Shown here piece after piece: positions 1 through 8,777 of a stretch of DNA of 64,000 nt; the first letter of the stretch is position 1; the number at the start of each line of letters is the position of its first letter. The stretch lies in contig CATBDC010000007.1 of the NCBI GenBank assembly GCA_949502235.1, forward strand, positions 58,465 through 122,464. Direction: 5' to 3'. Below the pieces are notes generated by a model, which was not told the DNA's origin, did no database searches, and saw only the letters and a list, made by a program, of their open reading frames with translations. The DNA comes from an uncultured Lachnospiraceae bacterium. GTDB taxonomy: Bacteria; Bacillota; Clostridia; Lachnospirales; Lachnospiraceae. The translations under genes were made by a program, and so were the position numbers.

Positions 1-852
1 AGACGGGGAATCCGGCTGGAGCTTAAGGAGTCCGGCCTTAAGCATGGAAGGGTGATCGGGAATCCGCTCCACTTAAAACAAATTCTGGTGAATGTCATTG
101 ACAACGCGCTTAAGTATAACCGGCCTCAGGGGTTTGTATTAGTCCGGGCGGAGGAGATTTCCTTTAACGAGGGGACTGCAGTCTGCTGCTTTGTAGTCGA
201 AGATACCGGAATAGGTATTGGAGAGGACTTTATGGAGCATATTTTTGAGCCGTTTACGCAGGAGCATCAGGGTGCGAGAACCGACTATGACGGCATTGGG
301 CTTGGCATGTCCATTGTAAAGAAACTCACAGACCAGATGAACGGTACTGTTTCGGTAGACAGTCAGATTGGAAAGGGAAGCGTGGTCAAGGTTACCCTGC
401 CCTTCAGGATTGATGATACATGGAATGGCCAGCCTGCGGATGAGGACTGTAATATAAAGGAAAATATTGCCGGGATGTGTGTTCTTCTGGTGGAAGACAA
501 TGAGATTAACTGTGAAATCGTAGAGTATATTCTTGGGGAAGCGGGTGCGGAGGTTGTGACCGCAAATGACGGCAAGGCTGCTGTGGATGCATTCGCGGCA
601 TCTGCTCCGTGGACGTTTGACTGTATACTTATGGACTTAATGATGCCGGTCATGAGCGGATATGAGGCGGCGCGGGTGATTCGCGCCCTGGATCGGGAGG
701 ATGCCCGGGATGTGCCTATTATAGCGCTGTCAGCGAATGCATTTGAAGAGGACATAGCGCTGGCAAAGGATGCGGGAATGAATGAGCATCTGGCAAAGCC
801 GGTGGATATGCGCAGAATGTTCAGGACCATGAACCGGCTAAGATGCAGTTAG
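1..852 (+). CDS. Hybrid sensor histidine kinase/response regulator, C-terminal part (5' end outside window)
   Basis: The frame is open from base 1, so the N-terminal sensor and the phospho-accepting His lie before the window; 283 residues are visible. The HATPase_c ATP-binding domain shows its N-box (NVIDNALKYN, bases 91-120), the G1 box DTGIGIG (202-222) and G2 box GIGLGMSIV (292-318). A receiver domain follows from about base 475, with VEDN acidic residues and phospho-acceptor Asp in MDLMMP (codon 634-636). Such hybrid kinases relay phosphate from His to the fused Asp and often on to a phosphotransfer protein; the signal cannot be read here. The stop codon overlaps the ribosome binding site of the MATE gene, so the two are probably co-transcribed. 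Confidence 0.93.
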   Translation, partial: RRGIRLELKESGLKHGRVIGNPLHLKQILVNVIDNALKYNRPQGFVLVRAEEISFNEGTAVCCFVVEDTGIGIGEDFMEHIFEPFTQEHQGARTDYDGIGLGMSIVKKLTDQMNGTVSVDSQIGKGSVVKVTLPFRIDDTWNGQPADEDCNIKENIAGMCVLLVEDNEINCEIVEYILGEAGAEVVTANDGKAAVDAFAASAPWTFDCILMDLMMPVMSGYEAARVIRALDREDARDVPIIALSANAFEEDIALAKDAGMNEHLAKPVDMRRMFRTMNRLRCS

Positions 853-862
853 GAGGAATTTT

Positions 863-2260
863 ATGCAGGAAATTGAAACCCGGGAGAACCGTCTGGGGAG
901 TGCGCCTTTAGGGAGACTTATGGTTTCTCTGGCGCTTCCTTCGGTGGCGGCCCAGCTTATTAATATACTATATAATATTGTGGACAGGATTTATATCGGA
1001 CATATTGCGGGATACGGGGATATTGCACTTACAGGAGTGGGGGTAACATTCCCGATTATCATGCTCATATCGGCTTTCAGCGCATTTGCAGGAATGGGCG
1101 GAGCCCCCCTTGCCTCTATTGAGCTGGGGAGAAAGGATTATGACAGAGCAGAACAGATACTTGGAAATTCAGCAGGCCTTATTTTGTTTTTCTCGGTTGT
1201 TCTGACGCTGTTTTTTTCTGTCTTTAAGACACCGATTTTATATGCCTTTGGAGCAAGCGATGTAACGATTCCCTATGCCAGCGGTTATATAGGAATCTAT
1301 CTTGCGGGGACCATATTTGTACAGGCGGCTCTCGGGCTTAATACATTTATCAGCGGCCAGGGAGCGGCCGGTACTGCCATGCTCTCGGTGATTATAGGCG
1401 CGGTGCTTAATATCTGTCTTGATCCGGTATTTATCTTCGTGCTGGGACTGGGAGTAAAGGGGGCGGCTATTGCAACCGTCATATCCCAGGCGGTAAGTGC
1501 AGCGTGGGTGCTTAAGTTTCTGACCTCTGAAAAAAGTGTGATTTGTCTGAAAAGAAAGAATATTGCGCTTAAGGCAGAGCATATTAAGAAGATCGGCGCC
1601 CTTGGGGTGTCCCCGTTTATTATGCAGAGCACGGAGAGTCTTGTAAGCATTACTCTTAATACAGGGCTTCAGAAATACGGCGGTGATTTGTATGTGGGAA
1701 CCATGGCGATTTTAAGCAGTGTCATGCAATTTATCGGCATACCATCCCAGGGGATTACCCAGGGTGTGCAGCCAATCATTAGCTATAATTACGGCGCGGG
1801 AAATAAGGACAGAGTAAAGGGGACATTTTTAAGGCTTGTAATTACTACCTTTACGACAATGTTTATTCTGGGCGGAATTGCTGTCTTTTGTCCAAAGCTT
1901 TATGCAGGAATATTTACCAGTAATGAGGAGCTTGCCAAACTTACAGCCCAGGTGATGCCGGTTTATTTTCTTGGATACATGTTTTTTGGTATCCAGACAG
2001 CCTGCCAGAATACCTTTGTGGCTCTTGGACAGGCGAAAGTGTCGGTGTTTATCGCTCTTTTAAGGAAAGTGATCCTGCTTATACCCCTTGCCATCATCCT
2101 GCCTAAATTTATGGGAGTTATGGGCATTTACCGGGCAGAGCCTATCGCAGATTTTATATCCGTTACAACTGCCGGGACATTATTTGCTATTACTTTTAAA
2201 AAGATTTTGCGTAAAATGGATAAAAGTGGTAAGATAGGTGAAGATAGAAAGGAGATGTAA
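863..2260 (+). CDS. MATE family efflux transporter
   Basis: This 465-residue, very hydrophobic protein fits the usual length and twelve-helix layout of the multidrug and toxic compound extrusion family, which exports cationic drugs or metabolites by Na+ or H+ antiport. The N-terminus (LGRLMVSLALPSVAAQL, then NIVDRIYIG) is the typical first-helix signature of bacterial MATE proteins, and the second half repeats the pattern around residues 240-440. The start is fixed by AGGAGG at 851-856, six bases upstream. DegV follows after five bases, so kinase, MATE and DegV look like one transcript. The substrate is unknown. Confidence 0.93.
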   Translation: MQEIETRENRLGSAPLGRLMVSLALPSVAAQLINILYNIVDRIYIGHIAGYGDIALTGVGVTFPIIMLISAFSAFAGMGGAPLASIELGRKDYDRAEQILGNSAGLILFFSVVLTLFFSVFKTPILYAFGASDVTIPYASGYIGIYLAGTIFVQAALGLNTFISGQGAAGTAMLSVIIGAVLNICLDPVFIFVLGLGVKGAAIATVISQAVSAAWVLKFLTSEKSVICLKRKNIALKAEHIKKIGALGVSPFIMQSTESLVSITLNTGLQKYGGDLYVGTMAILSSVMQFIGIPSQGITQGVQPIISYNYGAGNKDRVKGTFLRLVITTFTTMFILGGIAVFCPKLYAGIFTSNEELAKLTAQVMPVYFLGYMFFGIQTACQNTFVALGQAKVSVFIALLRKVILLIPLAIILPKFMGVMGIYRAEPIADFISVTTAGTLFAITFKKILRKMDKSGKIGEDRKEM

Positions 2261-2265
2261 GGAGT

Positions 2266-3129
2266 ATGAAGGATTATATTGTTACAGTAAACAGCACAGT
2301 AGATGTACCGAAGGAATGGCTTAAGGAACGCGGCGTTCCTTTTATTCCTTTAAAATATACCATTGACGGAGAGACCTATCAGGATATGATGGGTCTTTCA
2401 GCCAGAGAATTTTTTGATAAGCTGCGGGAAGGGAAGATGTCAGTGACCTCCCAGGTAAATCCCCAGGAGGCAAAGGAGGCGCTTGAGCCTTTTTTAAAAG
2501 AAGGAAAGGATGTCCTCCATCTTGCATTTTCCTCTGGACTTAGCGGGACCTGTGCCAGTATGAGGCTGGCGGCAGAGGAGCTTAAGGAGAAATATCAGGA
2601 GAGGGAGATTATTGTGGTGGATACTTTATGTGCCTGCATGGGAGAGGCGCTGCTTTTATACTATGTGTTAAAACGAAAAAGCGAGGGGCTGACCATTAAG
2701 GAGGCCGCGGAATGGGCAGAGGAGCATAAGCTTAATATCTGCCACAATGTAACCATTGATGATCTCCACCACCTGCAAAGAGGCGGCCGTGTGTCAAAGA
2801 CTGCGGCAGTTTTTGGAACTATGGTGCAGATTAAGCCTATGATTCATATGGATAATGAAGGAAAGCTCCAGGTGATCGGAAAGGAGCGGGGCAGAAAGAA
2901 GTCTCTTCAGAAGATTGTGGAACGCTCCGCCGAGCAGTCTAAGGGATATGAAAATGATCTTGTCATGATTACCCACGGCGATTGTATTGAGGATGCAGAG
3001 TATGTAGCAGAGATGGTACGAAGGAAGATGGGAATCACAAATATTTTAATCAACAATATCGGCACGGTAATCGGCAGCCATACAGGACCAGGAGTCGTGG
3101 CCGTATTCTGCATGGGAGATATGAGGTAG
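2266..3129 (+). CDS. DegV family protein (fatty-acid binding)
   Basis: The 287-residue protein has the DegV fold. The N-terminal NSTVD (residues 9-13) matches the Ser/Thr-containing lipid-headgroup loop, and HLAFSSGLSGT around residue 84 is the second conserved loop. Members studied in Gram-positives (FakB type) bind a fatty acid and present it to the kinase FakA for phosphorylation; no FakA gene is adjacent, so a FakB role is inference from family. The start has GGAGTATG spacing and lies five bases after the MATE stop, in an operon-like arrangement. Confidence 0.92.
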   Translation: MKDYIVTVNSTVDVPKEWLKERGVPFIPLKYTIDGETYQDMMGLSAREFFDKLREGKMSVTSQVNPQEAKEALEPFLKEGKDVLHLAFSSGLSGTCASMRLAAEELKEKYQEREIIVVDTLCACMGEALLLYYVLKRKSEGLTIKEAAEWAEEHKLNICHNVTIDDLHHLQRGGRVSKTAAVFGTMVQIKPMIHMDNEGKLQVIGKERGRKKSLQKIVERSAEQSKGYENDLVMITHGDCIEDAEYVAEMVRRKMGITNILINNIGTVIGSHTGPGVVAVFCMGDMR

Positions 3130-3149
3130 CAGGAGGCAAAGAAAACAGT

Positions 3150-3818
3150 ATGAGAAAAAGCATCATCATAGATAAGAATATGAAAGAAAAATGGCCTGCC
3201 GTACGTGTAGGCTGTCTTCAGTATAAAGTAAGAGTAGAAAAGAAAAATGAAGCAATGTGGGATTACCTGAAAAAGGATATCTATAAAAAGACAAAGGATG
3301 CCATCTTCGACTTCGGCATAAATGAAATTCCCAACATAAAGGAATCAAGGGCAGCCTACAAAGCCTTTGGAAAGGATCCAGGAAGATACCGCGTCTCCTC
3401 CGAAGCCCTGATTCGCAGAATCGGCCAGGGAAAGGGCCTCTACGAGGTAAATACGGTTGTAGACACAAACAATCTCATATCCATAGAATCCGGCTTCTCC
3501 GCCGGATCCTACGATACGGCATGTATAGAAGATAACCTGACCTTACGCATAGGCCGGGAAGGAGAGTCCTATAAAGGGATCGGAAAAGAAGAAATTAAAA
3601 TAAACGCACTTCCCGTAATAGCTGATAAAAACGGCCCTATAGGAAGCTCCACCAGCGACTCAGAACGCGCCATGATCACCGAAAAAACAACCGAAGTCCT
3701 GACACTTATCTATTCCTTTTCTAATAATAAAGATCTGGAAAGAGCACTGGAATATGGGAAAGAATATATGATAAAATATGCCGGCGCTGCTGGTATAGAG
3801 GTTTGGATAGCAGAGTAA
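3150..3818 (+). CDS. B3/B4 tRNA-binding domain protein
   Basis: At 222 residues this is a free-standing B3/B4 domain like that in the beta chain of phenylalanyl-tRNA synthetase, with the diagnostic stretch ESRAAYKAFGKDPGRYR (residues 64-80) and SSEALIRRI just after. Free-standing B3/4 proteins are suspected to act on mischarged tRNA or amino acids, but their role is mostly unproven. It starts 20 bases after degV, with AGGAGG at 3131-3136 and long spacing, and ends just before a strong terminator, so it probably closes the operon that begins upstream of base 1. Confidence 0.85.
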   Translation: MRKSIIIDKNMKEKWPAVRVGCLQYKVRVEKKNEAMWDYLKKDIYKKTKDAIFDFGINEIPNIKESRAAYKAFGKDPGRYRVSSEALIRRIGQGKGLYEVNTVVDTNNLISIESGFSAGSYDTACIEDNLTLRIGREGESYKGIGKEEIKINALPVIADKNGPIGSSTSDSERAMITEKTTEVLTLIYSFSNNKDLERALEYGKEYMIKYAGAAGIEVWIAE

Positions 3819-3821
3819 AGA

Positions 3822-3878
3822 AATCAGCCCGGAAGGCAGAAGGCATATATGCCGACTGTCTTTCGGGCTGATTTTTTT
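3822..3878 (+). terminator. Rho-independent terminator after the B3/4 gene
   Basis: AATCAGCCCG pairs with CGGGCTGATT across a loop that itself contains the palindrome GGCATATATGCC, followed by seven T residues. It stands between the plus-strand operon and the convergent transporter gene, so it may serve both. Confidence 0.85.
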
Positions 3879-3904
3879 GCAGTAAAAACTGCAGGGAGAT
3901 AATG

Positions 3905-5260
3905 CTAAATTGTTATAAATCCAAGCCCGCTTGCTATCGAGCTTGCAAGTATCAGCACAAGGAAGATGGGCGCTACCCATTTGATGACAACTGTATACAT
4001 GCCTTCTGCCTTAAAGGTTCCGTCTGTTGCCTTCACTTCATCCGCCAGTGTCTTCGGCCTGATGATAAATCCGATAAAGATACAGGTAAAGAAGGCCACA
4101 ATCGGCATCAGTACACTGTTGCTTATAAAGTCCATAATATCAAGGACGGACAGATTCATCCAGCTTATGAAGGACAGAGGTCCGAAGCCCAGAGAGGCCG
4201 GAATTCCCAGAGCCAGCGAAAGCACGGTTACAAAGATACTGGCACCTTTGCGGCTCCAGCCGAATTTATCCCGGAAGATGGACACAATCGTCTCCATCAG
4301 TGAAATGGCTGAGCTAAGGGCTGCAAAAAATACAAGCACAAAGAAGATAGTCCCGATGATTCCGCCAAGCTTCATGCTGTTAAATACTTTTGGAAGGGTC
4401 ATAAACATAAGCCCGGGCCCTGCATTAAGAGCGCTTCTGTCTCCTCCCGAAAATGCAAACACAGCCGGAATAATCATAAGTCCCGCAAGAAATGCAATGC
4501 CTGTATCAAAGATCTCAATCTGGCGGACAGAGCTTTCCAGGTTCGTATCCTTCTTCATATAAGAGCCATAAGTAATCATAATTCCCATCGCAAGGGACAT
4601 GGAATAAAAGAGCTGTCCCATAGCAGAAAGAATTGTCACGGCAGACACATCGGACATGTGGGGCTTCAGATAATAGGCAACACCCTCCATGGCTCCGTCC
4701 AAGGTCAGGCCGTATACGGCGATAATAATTGTAAGGACAACAAGGATCGGCATCATAATCTTACTTACCTTCTCGATTCCCTTTTCCACGCCGCATAATA
4801 CAATAACAGCTGTAAATGCCATGAAAACAAAGAACCAGCCGATAGGCTCAAAGGTTCCGCTTATAAAATCCGTAAAATACGTATCGCCTGCCGCGTCCTT
4901 TACGCCTCCTGTTACAAATACGGCAAAATATTTAATTACCCATCCTCCGATAACAGAGTAATATGGGAAAATAATAATCGGAACAGCCGAGGCCAGGACA
5001 CCTACAAAGCCGAACCTCCTGTCCAGAGATTTAAAGGCGCCTATTGCGCTTAGGCCTGTCTTTCTTCCCAGGGCAATCTCTGCTGTCATAAGTGTAAAGC
5101 CAAAAGTGACTGCCAAAATCAGGTAAATAAGTAAAAATGTTCCGCCGCCATATTTTGCCGCAAGGTACGGGAATCTCCAGATATTTCCCAGACCGACAGC
5201 CGAACCGGAAGCTGCCAGAACAAAGCCCAGCTTGCTGGTAAAACTACTTCTTTTCTTCAT
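3905..5260 (-). CDS. Sodium-dependent (NSS/SNF family) transporter
   Basis: The 451-residue membrane protein begins with the neurotransmitter:sodium symporter signature: SKLGFVLAASGSAVGLGNIW (residues 9-28) followed by RFPY, which builds the Na+ and substrate sites in helix 1. About eleven to twelve membrane helices follow, the bacterial norm. Family members take up amino acids or related amines with Na+. The start is set by AGGAGG immediately upstream on the minus strand. It is monocistronic, convergent with the B3/4 gene and divergent from the DUF342 gene. The substrate cannot be deduced. Confidence 0.93.
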   Translation of the reverse strand: MKKRSSFTSKLGFVLAASGSAVGLGNIWRFPYLAAKYGGGTFLLIYLILAVTFGFTLMTAEIALGRKTGLSAIGAFKSLDRRFGFVGVLASAVPIIIFPYYSVIGGWVIKYFAVFVTGGVKDAAGDTYFTDFISGTFEPIGWFFVFMAFTAVIVLCGVEKGIEKVSKIMMPILVVLTIIIAVYGLTLDGAMEGVAYYLKPHMSDVSAVTILSAMGQLFYSMSLAMGIMITYGSYMKKDTNLESSVRQIEIFDTGIAFLAGLMIIPAVFAFSGGDRSALNAGPGLMFMTLPKVFNSMKLGGIIGTIFFVLVFFAALSSAISLMETIVSIFRDKFGWSRKGASIFVTVLSLALGIPASLGFGPLSFISWMNLSVLDIMDFISNSVLMPIVAFFTCIFIGFIIRPKTLADEVKATDGTFKAEGMYTVVIKWVAPIFLVLILASSIASGLGFITI

Positions 5261-5375
5261 AGAATAAATTCCTCCTCATATTATTACATTCCAAAAAAAG
5301 TACAAATTTAATATATTATCCCACAAAAAAGCAGAATTTTCAACAAATATTTTTCGAACAGGGAAAATTTAGTTC

Positions 5376-5405
5376 TTGCTAAAGAGTACCATTACAGGAT
5401 ACAAT
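5376..5405 (+). promoter_or_regulatory. Probable promoter of the DUF342 gene
   Basis: TTGCTA (5376-5381) and TACAAT (5400-5405) are separated by 18 bases and lie about 30 bases upstream of the chosen start codon. The flanking region is AT-rich. Confidence 0.45.
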
Positions 5406-5438
5406 AATAATATAAATATTAAAGGAGGTGGGATGTGC

Positions 5439-7313
5439 ATGGGAATCAGAGAATCATTTTTGTTCCGGCTGTTTAATTCTGTGCAGGAAGCAGAGGGCCA
5501 GGGACAGTCAGCGGAAAAAGTAATCGGGGATGTCGTAGAGAGGGTTGCGGAGGCAGAGAGGCGCGAGGCTGAGCAGTTAATGAAAGAAGAAGTTTCACCT
5601 CCTTTGCCGGGCAGGAAAGAGCTGGAGCTTCCGTGGGATCATGCATTGATAAGGCTTTATGACTTATGGACAGACCAGACCGGAGAGCATCCGGCGCTTA
5701 GTCTGTACCTTGAGGGAATATCCCCGGATAAGGAGGATAAGGAGCTTAAGAGGCTGGAAAAGGAGCTGGAGCAGGAGGCAAAAAAGCGGCTTTTGGAAGC
5801 ACTTCCCCGGAAACCGGAAACCTCCGGGGAGCCGGAGAAATCCGGGGTGGAATATGAGCTGGATGTCATGGCGGCTTTAGAAGCCTTGGACGGCAATATA
5901 GATCAGGAGACTTTATGGAATCAGGAAAGTCCTAAAGAGCAGGAGGCTGCCAAACCGGAGGATACGCAGGAGCCGGCGCTTGATGCTTTGCCCTATGTAT
6001 TTATTTCGGCGGATAAGATGGAGGCGTGGCTTTTGATATTTCCCCCAGTGGGACAGGGGAAGGAAGCAGACAAAGAGATGCTTGAAGAGGCTCTTGCGGG
6101 GAAGGGAATCACATTTGGCATTGAAGAGGAGCTTATTGCCGGAATTATAGATGCTTCCGAAAAATATTTCCACATATTTATGGCAGCAAAAGGGGAAGCT
6201 GCCATTCAGGGTAAGGACGGCTATATTGTAGATTTGTATCCCCGTGTTATTGAACGCAAATTTGAGGTAGATGAGCACGACCGTGTGGATTATGCTTCTT
6301 TGAATTTGATTCAGAACGCTGATAAGGGGGATGTTATCTGCGAAGCAGTTCCGCCTACAATGGGAGTCACAGGAAGAACGGTTCTGGGGCAGAAGCTTTC
6401 TGCCAAGGACGGGAAGGCGGTTAAGCTGCCAAAGGGACGCAATACAGAGATAAGTGAAGACGGAACAAAGCTCCTGGCCCTGCAGGCAGGACATGTGGAA
6501 TTTAATAACGGAAGCTTTCAGGTAAAAACCGTAATGGAAATTGACAGCAATGTGGATTACACTACAGGAAATATTAATTTTCTTGGGGATGTCCATATCC
6601 GGGGCGATGTCTGCAGCGGTTTTACGGTGCGGGCCGTGGGAGATATTACCGTGGACGGCGTTGTGGAATCGGGAAATGTGGAGGCTGGCGGAGATCTGAT
6701 CGTAGTAAAGGGCATTGTAGGAGACCGGTCCTCGGTGGTCAAGGCACACAGGGACATCTATGCGAAATATCTGGAGAGCAGCATTGTCCACGCTAAGGGG
6801 AACCTGCATACAGACTGTATACTCCACAGTGACGTGTACTGCGATGGGGAGATCAAGGTATGCACTGGAAAAGGAGTGGTAATCGGAGGAAAGCTAAGGG
6901 CCGCCCGCGGAATGGAGGCAAAGATCGTAGGCTCTAAGTCTGGAAGCCCGACAGCTGTGAAGCTGGGGGGACAGCCCTGTGCAGAGTTTGAAAAAAAGCT
7001 TCTTATTAAGGAAAAAGAGGATCTGGAAAAGGAGATGGCAAAGCTGGAAAAACAGCCGGAAAGCCCGTCGAAGACAAAGCGTATGAATAAGATACGGCTG
7101 GATCTTTCCGTTAACGGCATGAAGATGGGCCGGTTTGAACAGGATATGGAACGGATAAAGGCAGCGCTTGAAAAACAGGGGGGCGTAAGGCTCCGCTGCC
7201 AGATCGCGTATCCGGGCATTGTGCTTTCTATCGGCGATGAAAAAGCGCAGCTAACAAGAGAAACCAGCTCATGTAACGCAAGGCTGGTTGAAGGTGAAAT
7301 TAAGTGGTCATAG
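5439..7313 (+). CDS. FapA family protein (DUF342)
   Basis: This 624-residue protein belongs to the FapA/DUF342 family, which forms a parallel beta-helix scaffold and is often called flagellar assembly protein A without firm functional proof. The first ~190 residues are acidic and Glu-rich. The conserved DUF342 core runs over roughly residues 250-500, with repeated beta-helix rungs such as GDVHIRGDV and GNVEAGGDLIV. A charged coiled-coil segment (about 530-600) follows. The first in-frame ATG with good spacing is at 5439: AGGAGGTG lies at 5423-5430, and the ATG at 5433 is too close. No flagellar genes are nearby, so motility is not supported by context. Confidence 0.85.
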   Translation: MGIRESFLFRLFNSVQEAEGQGQSAEKVIGDVVERVAEAERREAEQLMKEEVSPPLPGRKELELPWDHALIRLYDLWTDQTGEHPALSLYLEGISPDKEDKELKRLEKELEQEAKKRLLEALPRKPETSGEPEKSGVEYELDVMAALEALDGNIDQETLWNQESPKEQEAAKPEDTQEPALDALPYVFISADKMEAWLLIFPPVGQGKEADKEMLEEALAGKGITFGIEEELIAGIIDASEKYFHIFMAAKGEAAIQGKDGYIVDLYPRVIERKFEVDEHDRVDYASLNLIQNADKGDVICEAVPPTMGVTGRTVLGQKLSAKDGKAVKLPKGRNTEISEDGTKLLALQAGHVEFNNGSFQVKTVMEIDSNVDYTTGNINFLGDVHIRGDVCSGFTVRAVGDITVDGVVESGNVEAGGDLIVVKGIVGDRSSVVKAHRDIYAKYLESSIVHAKGNLHTDCILHSDVYCDGEIKVCTGKGVVIGGKLRAARGMEAKIVGSKSGSPTAVKLGGQPCAEFEKKLLIKEKEDLEKEMAKLEKQPESPSKTKRMNKIRLDLSVNGMKMGRFEQDMERIKAALEKQGGVRLRCQIAYPGIVLSIGDEKAQLTRETSSCNARLVEGEIKWS

Positions 7314-7341
7314 TAAAAAAGTTAAAAAAATCAAATTTTGA

Positions 7342-7371
7342 TTGACAAAGGCTGTCTGGATGTGGTAGATT
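7342..7371 (+). promoter_or_regulatory. Promoter of the infC-rpmI-rplT operon
   Basis: TTGACA (7342-7347) and TAGATT (7366-7371), spacer 18, stand at the upstream edge of a leader of about 200 nt that precedes infC. The -10 box is preceded by TGTGG, a possible extended -10. Confidence 0.6.
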
Positions 7372-7471
7372 ATTAGTTGCGGAAAGCGAAAAATAAAGCA
7401 GAGTATCCACTCTCACCATAGCACAATCGGGTGACTATTGGTTCAATACCGGACAGACGGGATTTGAAAGA

Positions 7472-7495
7472 TTACTGTGAACAAAGTGAACAGTA
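7472..7495 (+). repeat. Short palindromic intergenic repeat inside the infC leader
   Basis: TTACTGT ... ACAGTA arms enclose GAACAAAGTGA, matching the family seen at 24048 and 26470. It lies between the two halves of the attenuator. Confidence 0.7.
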
Positions 7496-7524
7496 GTGTA
7501 GAGTCTTGTAATGCGGATATATAT

Positions 7525-7560
7525 AAGTGGATAGCCTGCGCGCTATTCACTTATTTTATT
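7525..7560 (+). terminator. Attenuator terminator upstream of infC
   Basis: AAGTGGATAG (7525-7534) pairs with CTATTCACTT (7543-7552), with one G-U pair, and is followed by a T-rich run to 7560. It lies before the first gene of the operon, so it must be regulated or leaky. Confidence 0.75.
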
Positions 7561-7578
7561 TGATGGGGGTGCACGACA

Positions 7579-8085
7579 ATTAGCGATTTAATGATTAACG
7601 GGCAGATCAGGGACAAGGAAGTAAGAGTTATCGGAGAGAACGGAGACCAGTTAGGTATTATGCCGATAAGGGAGGCCATGCGCTTAGCCCAGGAGGCTGA
7701 GCTTGATTTGGTGAAGATTGCTCCGAAGGCCCAGCCGCCGGTATGTAAGATTATTGACTACGGCAAATACAGGTATGAGCTTGCCAGAAAAGAAAAAGAG
7801 GCAAGGAAAAAGCAGAAGATTGTAGAAGTGAAGGAAGTGCGTCTTTCACCAAATATTGACACAAATGACCTTAACACCAAGGTTAATAATGCCAGAAAAT
7901 TCCTTTCAAAGGGAAATAAGGTAAAGGTTACCCTGCGTTTCAGAGGGCGTGAGATGGCGCATGTGCAGCAGACGAAGCATATTCTGGATGACTTCGCAGA
8001 GCTGCTTAAAGATGTGGCGTCTGTTGAAAAGCCGGCAAAGCTGGAAGGCAGGAACATGAGCATGGTTTTAACTGAAAAACGTTAA
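7579..8085 (+). CDS. infC: Translation initiation factor IF-3, probable AUU start
   Basis: IF-3 binds the 30S subunit, prevents premature joining of 50S and proofreads start codon choice. The N-domain (INGQIRDKEVRVIGENGDQ) and C-domain (KEVRLSPNIDTNDL, then KVTLRFRGREM) are complete. The first ATG, at 7591, has no ribosome binding site at usable distance. The in-frame ATT at 7579, giving ISDL before MIN, lies seven bases after GGGGGTG (7565-7571). A rare AUU start for infC is well known in E. coli, where IF-3 represses its own translation; the same is inferred here. The protein would be 168 residues from ATT or 164 from ATG. rpmI and rplT follow. Confidence 0.93.
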   Translation: MSDLMINGQIRDKEVRVIGENGDQLGIMPIREAMRLAQEAELDLVKIAPKAQPPVCKIIDYGKYRYELARKEKEARKKQKIVEVKEVRLSPNIDTNDLNTKVNNARKFLSKGNKVKVTLRFRGREMAHVQQTKHILDDFAELLKDVASVEKPAKLEGRNMSMVLTEKR

Positions 8086-8118
8086 AAATACATTAAAACA
8101 TTGAAGGAGGAGCATATC

Positions 8119-8316
8119 ATGCCAAAAATTAAGACCAATAGAGCTGCTGCAAAGCGCTTCAAAAAGACAGGTACAGGAAAATTAAAAAGAAATAAAGCTT
8201 ATAAAAGCCATATCTTAACGAAGAAGTCTACCAAGAGAAAGAGAAATCTTAGGAAGGCTGCAATTACAGATGCAACTAATGTAAAGAATATGAAGAAAGT
8301 ATTACCTTATCTGTAA
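8119..8316 (+). CDS. rpmI: 50S ribosomal protein L35
   Basis: The 65-residue basic protein starts [18 protein letters not shown], the standard L35 N-terminus. Translation starts at the ATG at 8119, behind AAGGAGG (8104-8110); a TTG at 8101 would lie upstream of that site and is not credible. It is the middle gene of infC-rpmI-rplT, 33 bases after infC, and is a component of the large subunit. Confidence 0.97.
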   Translation: MPKIKTNRAAAKRFKKTGTGKLKRNKAYKSHILTKKSTKRKRNLRKAAITDATNVKNMKKVLPYL

Positions 8317-8344
8317 GATAGGAATATGAAGGAGGAGATAAGAC

Positions 8345-8701
8345 ATGGCAAGAATTAAAGGCGGACTTAACGCTAAAAAAAGACATAATAGAACTTTAAA
8401 ATTAGCAAAGGGATACAGAGGAGCGCGTTCTAAGCAGTACAGAGTTGCAAAGCAGTCTGTTATGAGGGCACTGGCTTCTTCCTACGCAGGAAGAAAGCAG
8501 CGTAAGCGCCAGATGCGCCAGCTGTGGATTGCGCGTATTAACGCGGCGGCAAGGATGAACGGTTTATCCTACAGCAAATTTATGCACGGCCTTAAGCTGG
8601 CGAATGTTGACATGAACAGAAAGATGCTGGCAGAGATGGCAGTAAATGACGCAGAAGGCTTTAAGGAAGTAGCAGAGCTTGCAAAGAGCAAGCTTGCGTA
8701 A
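8345..8701 (+). CDS. rplT: 50S ribosomal protein L20
   Basis: The 118-residue, strongly basic protein has the complete L20 sequence ([20 protein letters not shown] at the N-terminus). It is an early assembly protein binding 23S rRNA and, in Firmicutes, the repressor of this operon through the leader. It has a clear GGAGGAG site and begins 28 bases after rpmI. A terminator follows within 45 bases. Confidence 0.97.
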   Translation: MARIKGGLNAKKRHNRTLKLAKGYRGARSKQYRVAKQSVMRALASSYAGRKQRKRQMRQLWIARINAAARMNGLSYSKFMHGLKLANVDMNRKMLAEMAVNDAEGFKEVAELAKSKLA

Positions 8702-8741
8702 ACGGCAGAAAGAGATGTATTTTGAATGTGATGCATTTTAT

Positions 8742-8777
8742 AAAAAAGGCCAGATTCTTTTAGAATCCGGCCTTTTA
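8742..8777 (+). terminator. Bidirectional terminator after rplT
   Basis: AAAAGGCCAGATTC pairs with GAATCCGGCCTTTT (one mismatch) around a five-base loop. A-rich and T-rich flanks make it usable in both directions, for rplT and for the convergent AraC gene whose stop lies at 8775. Confidence 0.85.

Larger units (their letters stand above)
7376..7578 (+). promoter_or_regulatory. Structured infC leader, ribosomal-protein L20-type attenuator
   Basis: The ~200-nt untranslated leader contains local hairpins (TCACC 7412-7416 with GGTGA 7430-7434; ATTG/CAAT just after) and a long-range element TATCCACT (7404-7411). That element is fully complementary to AGTGGATA (7526-7533), the left arm of the terminator before infC. 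Pairing of the two would preclude the terminator, so the leader has the layout of a transcription attenuator. In Firmicutes this operon is repressed by its product L20 through such a leader. A copy of the window's palindromic repeat (7472-7495) sits inside it. Confidence 0.75.

Noticed and set aside
3902..4562. Plus-strand frames over the sodium symporter gene
   Set aside because: They are antisense to a strongly conserved membrane protein and show no domain.
5913..6827. 304-codon open frame on the minus strand inside the DUF342 gene
   Set aside because: It is antisense to a well-supported gene, has no ribosome binding site and no recognisable domain.
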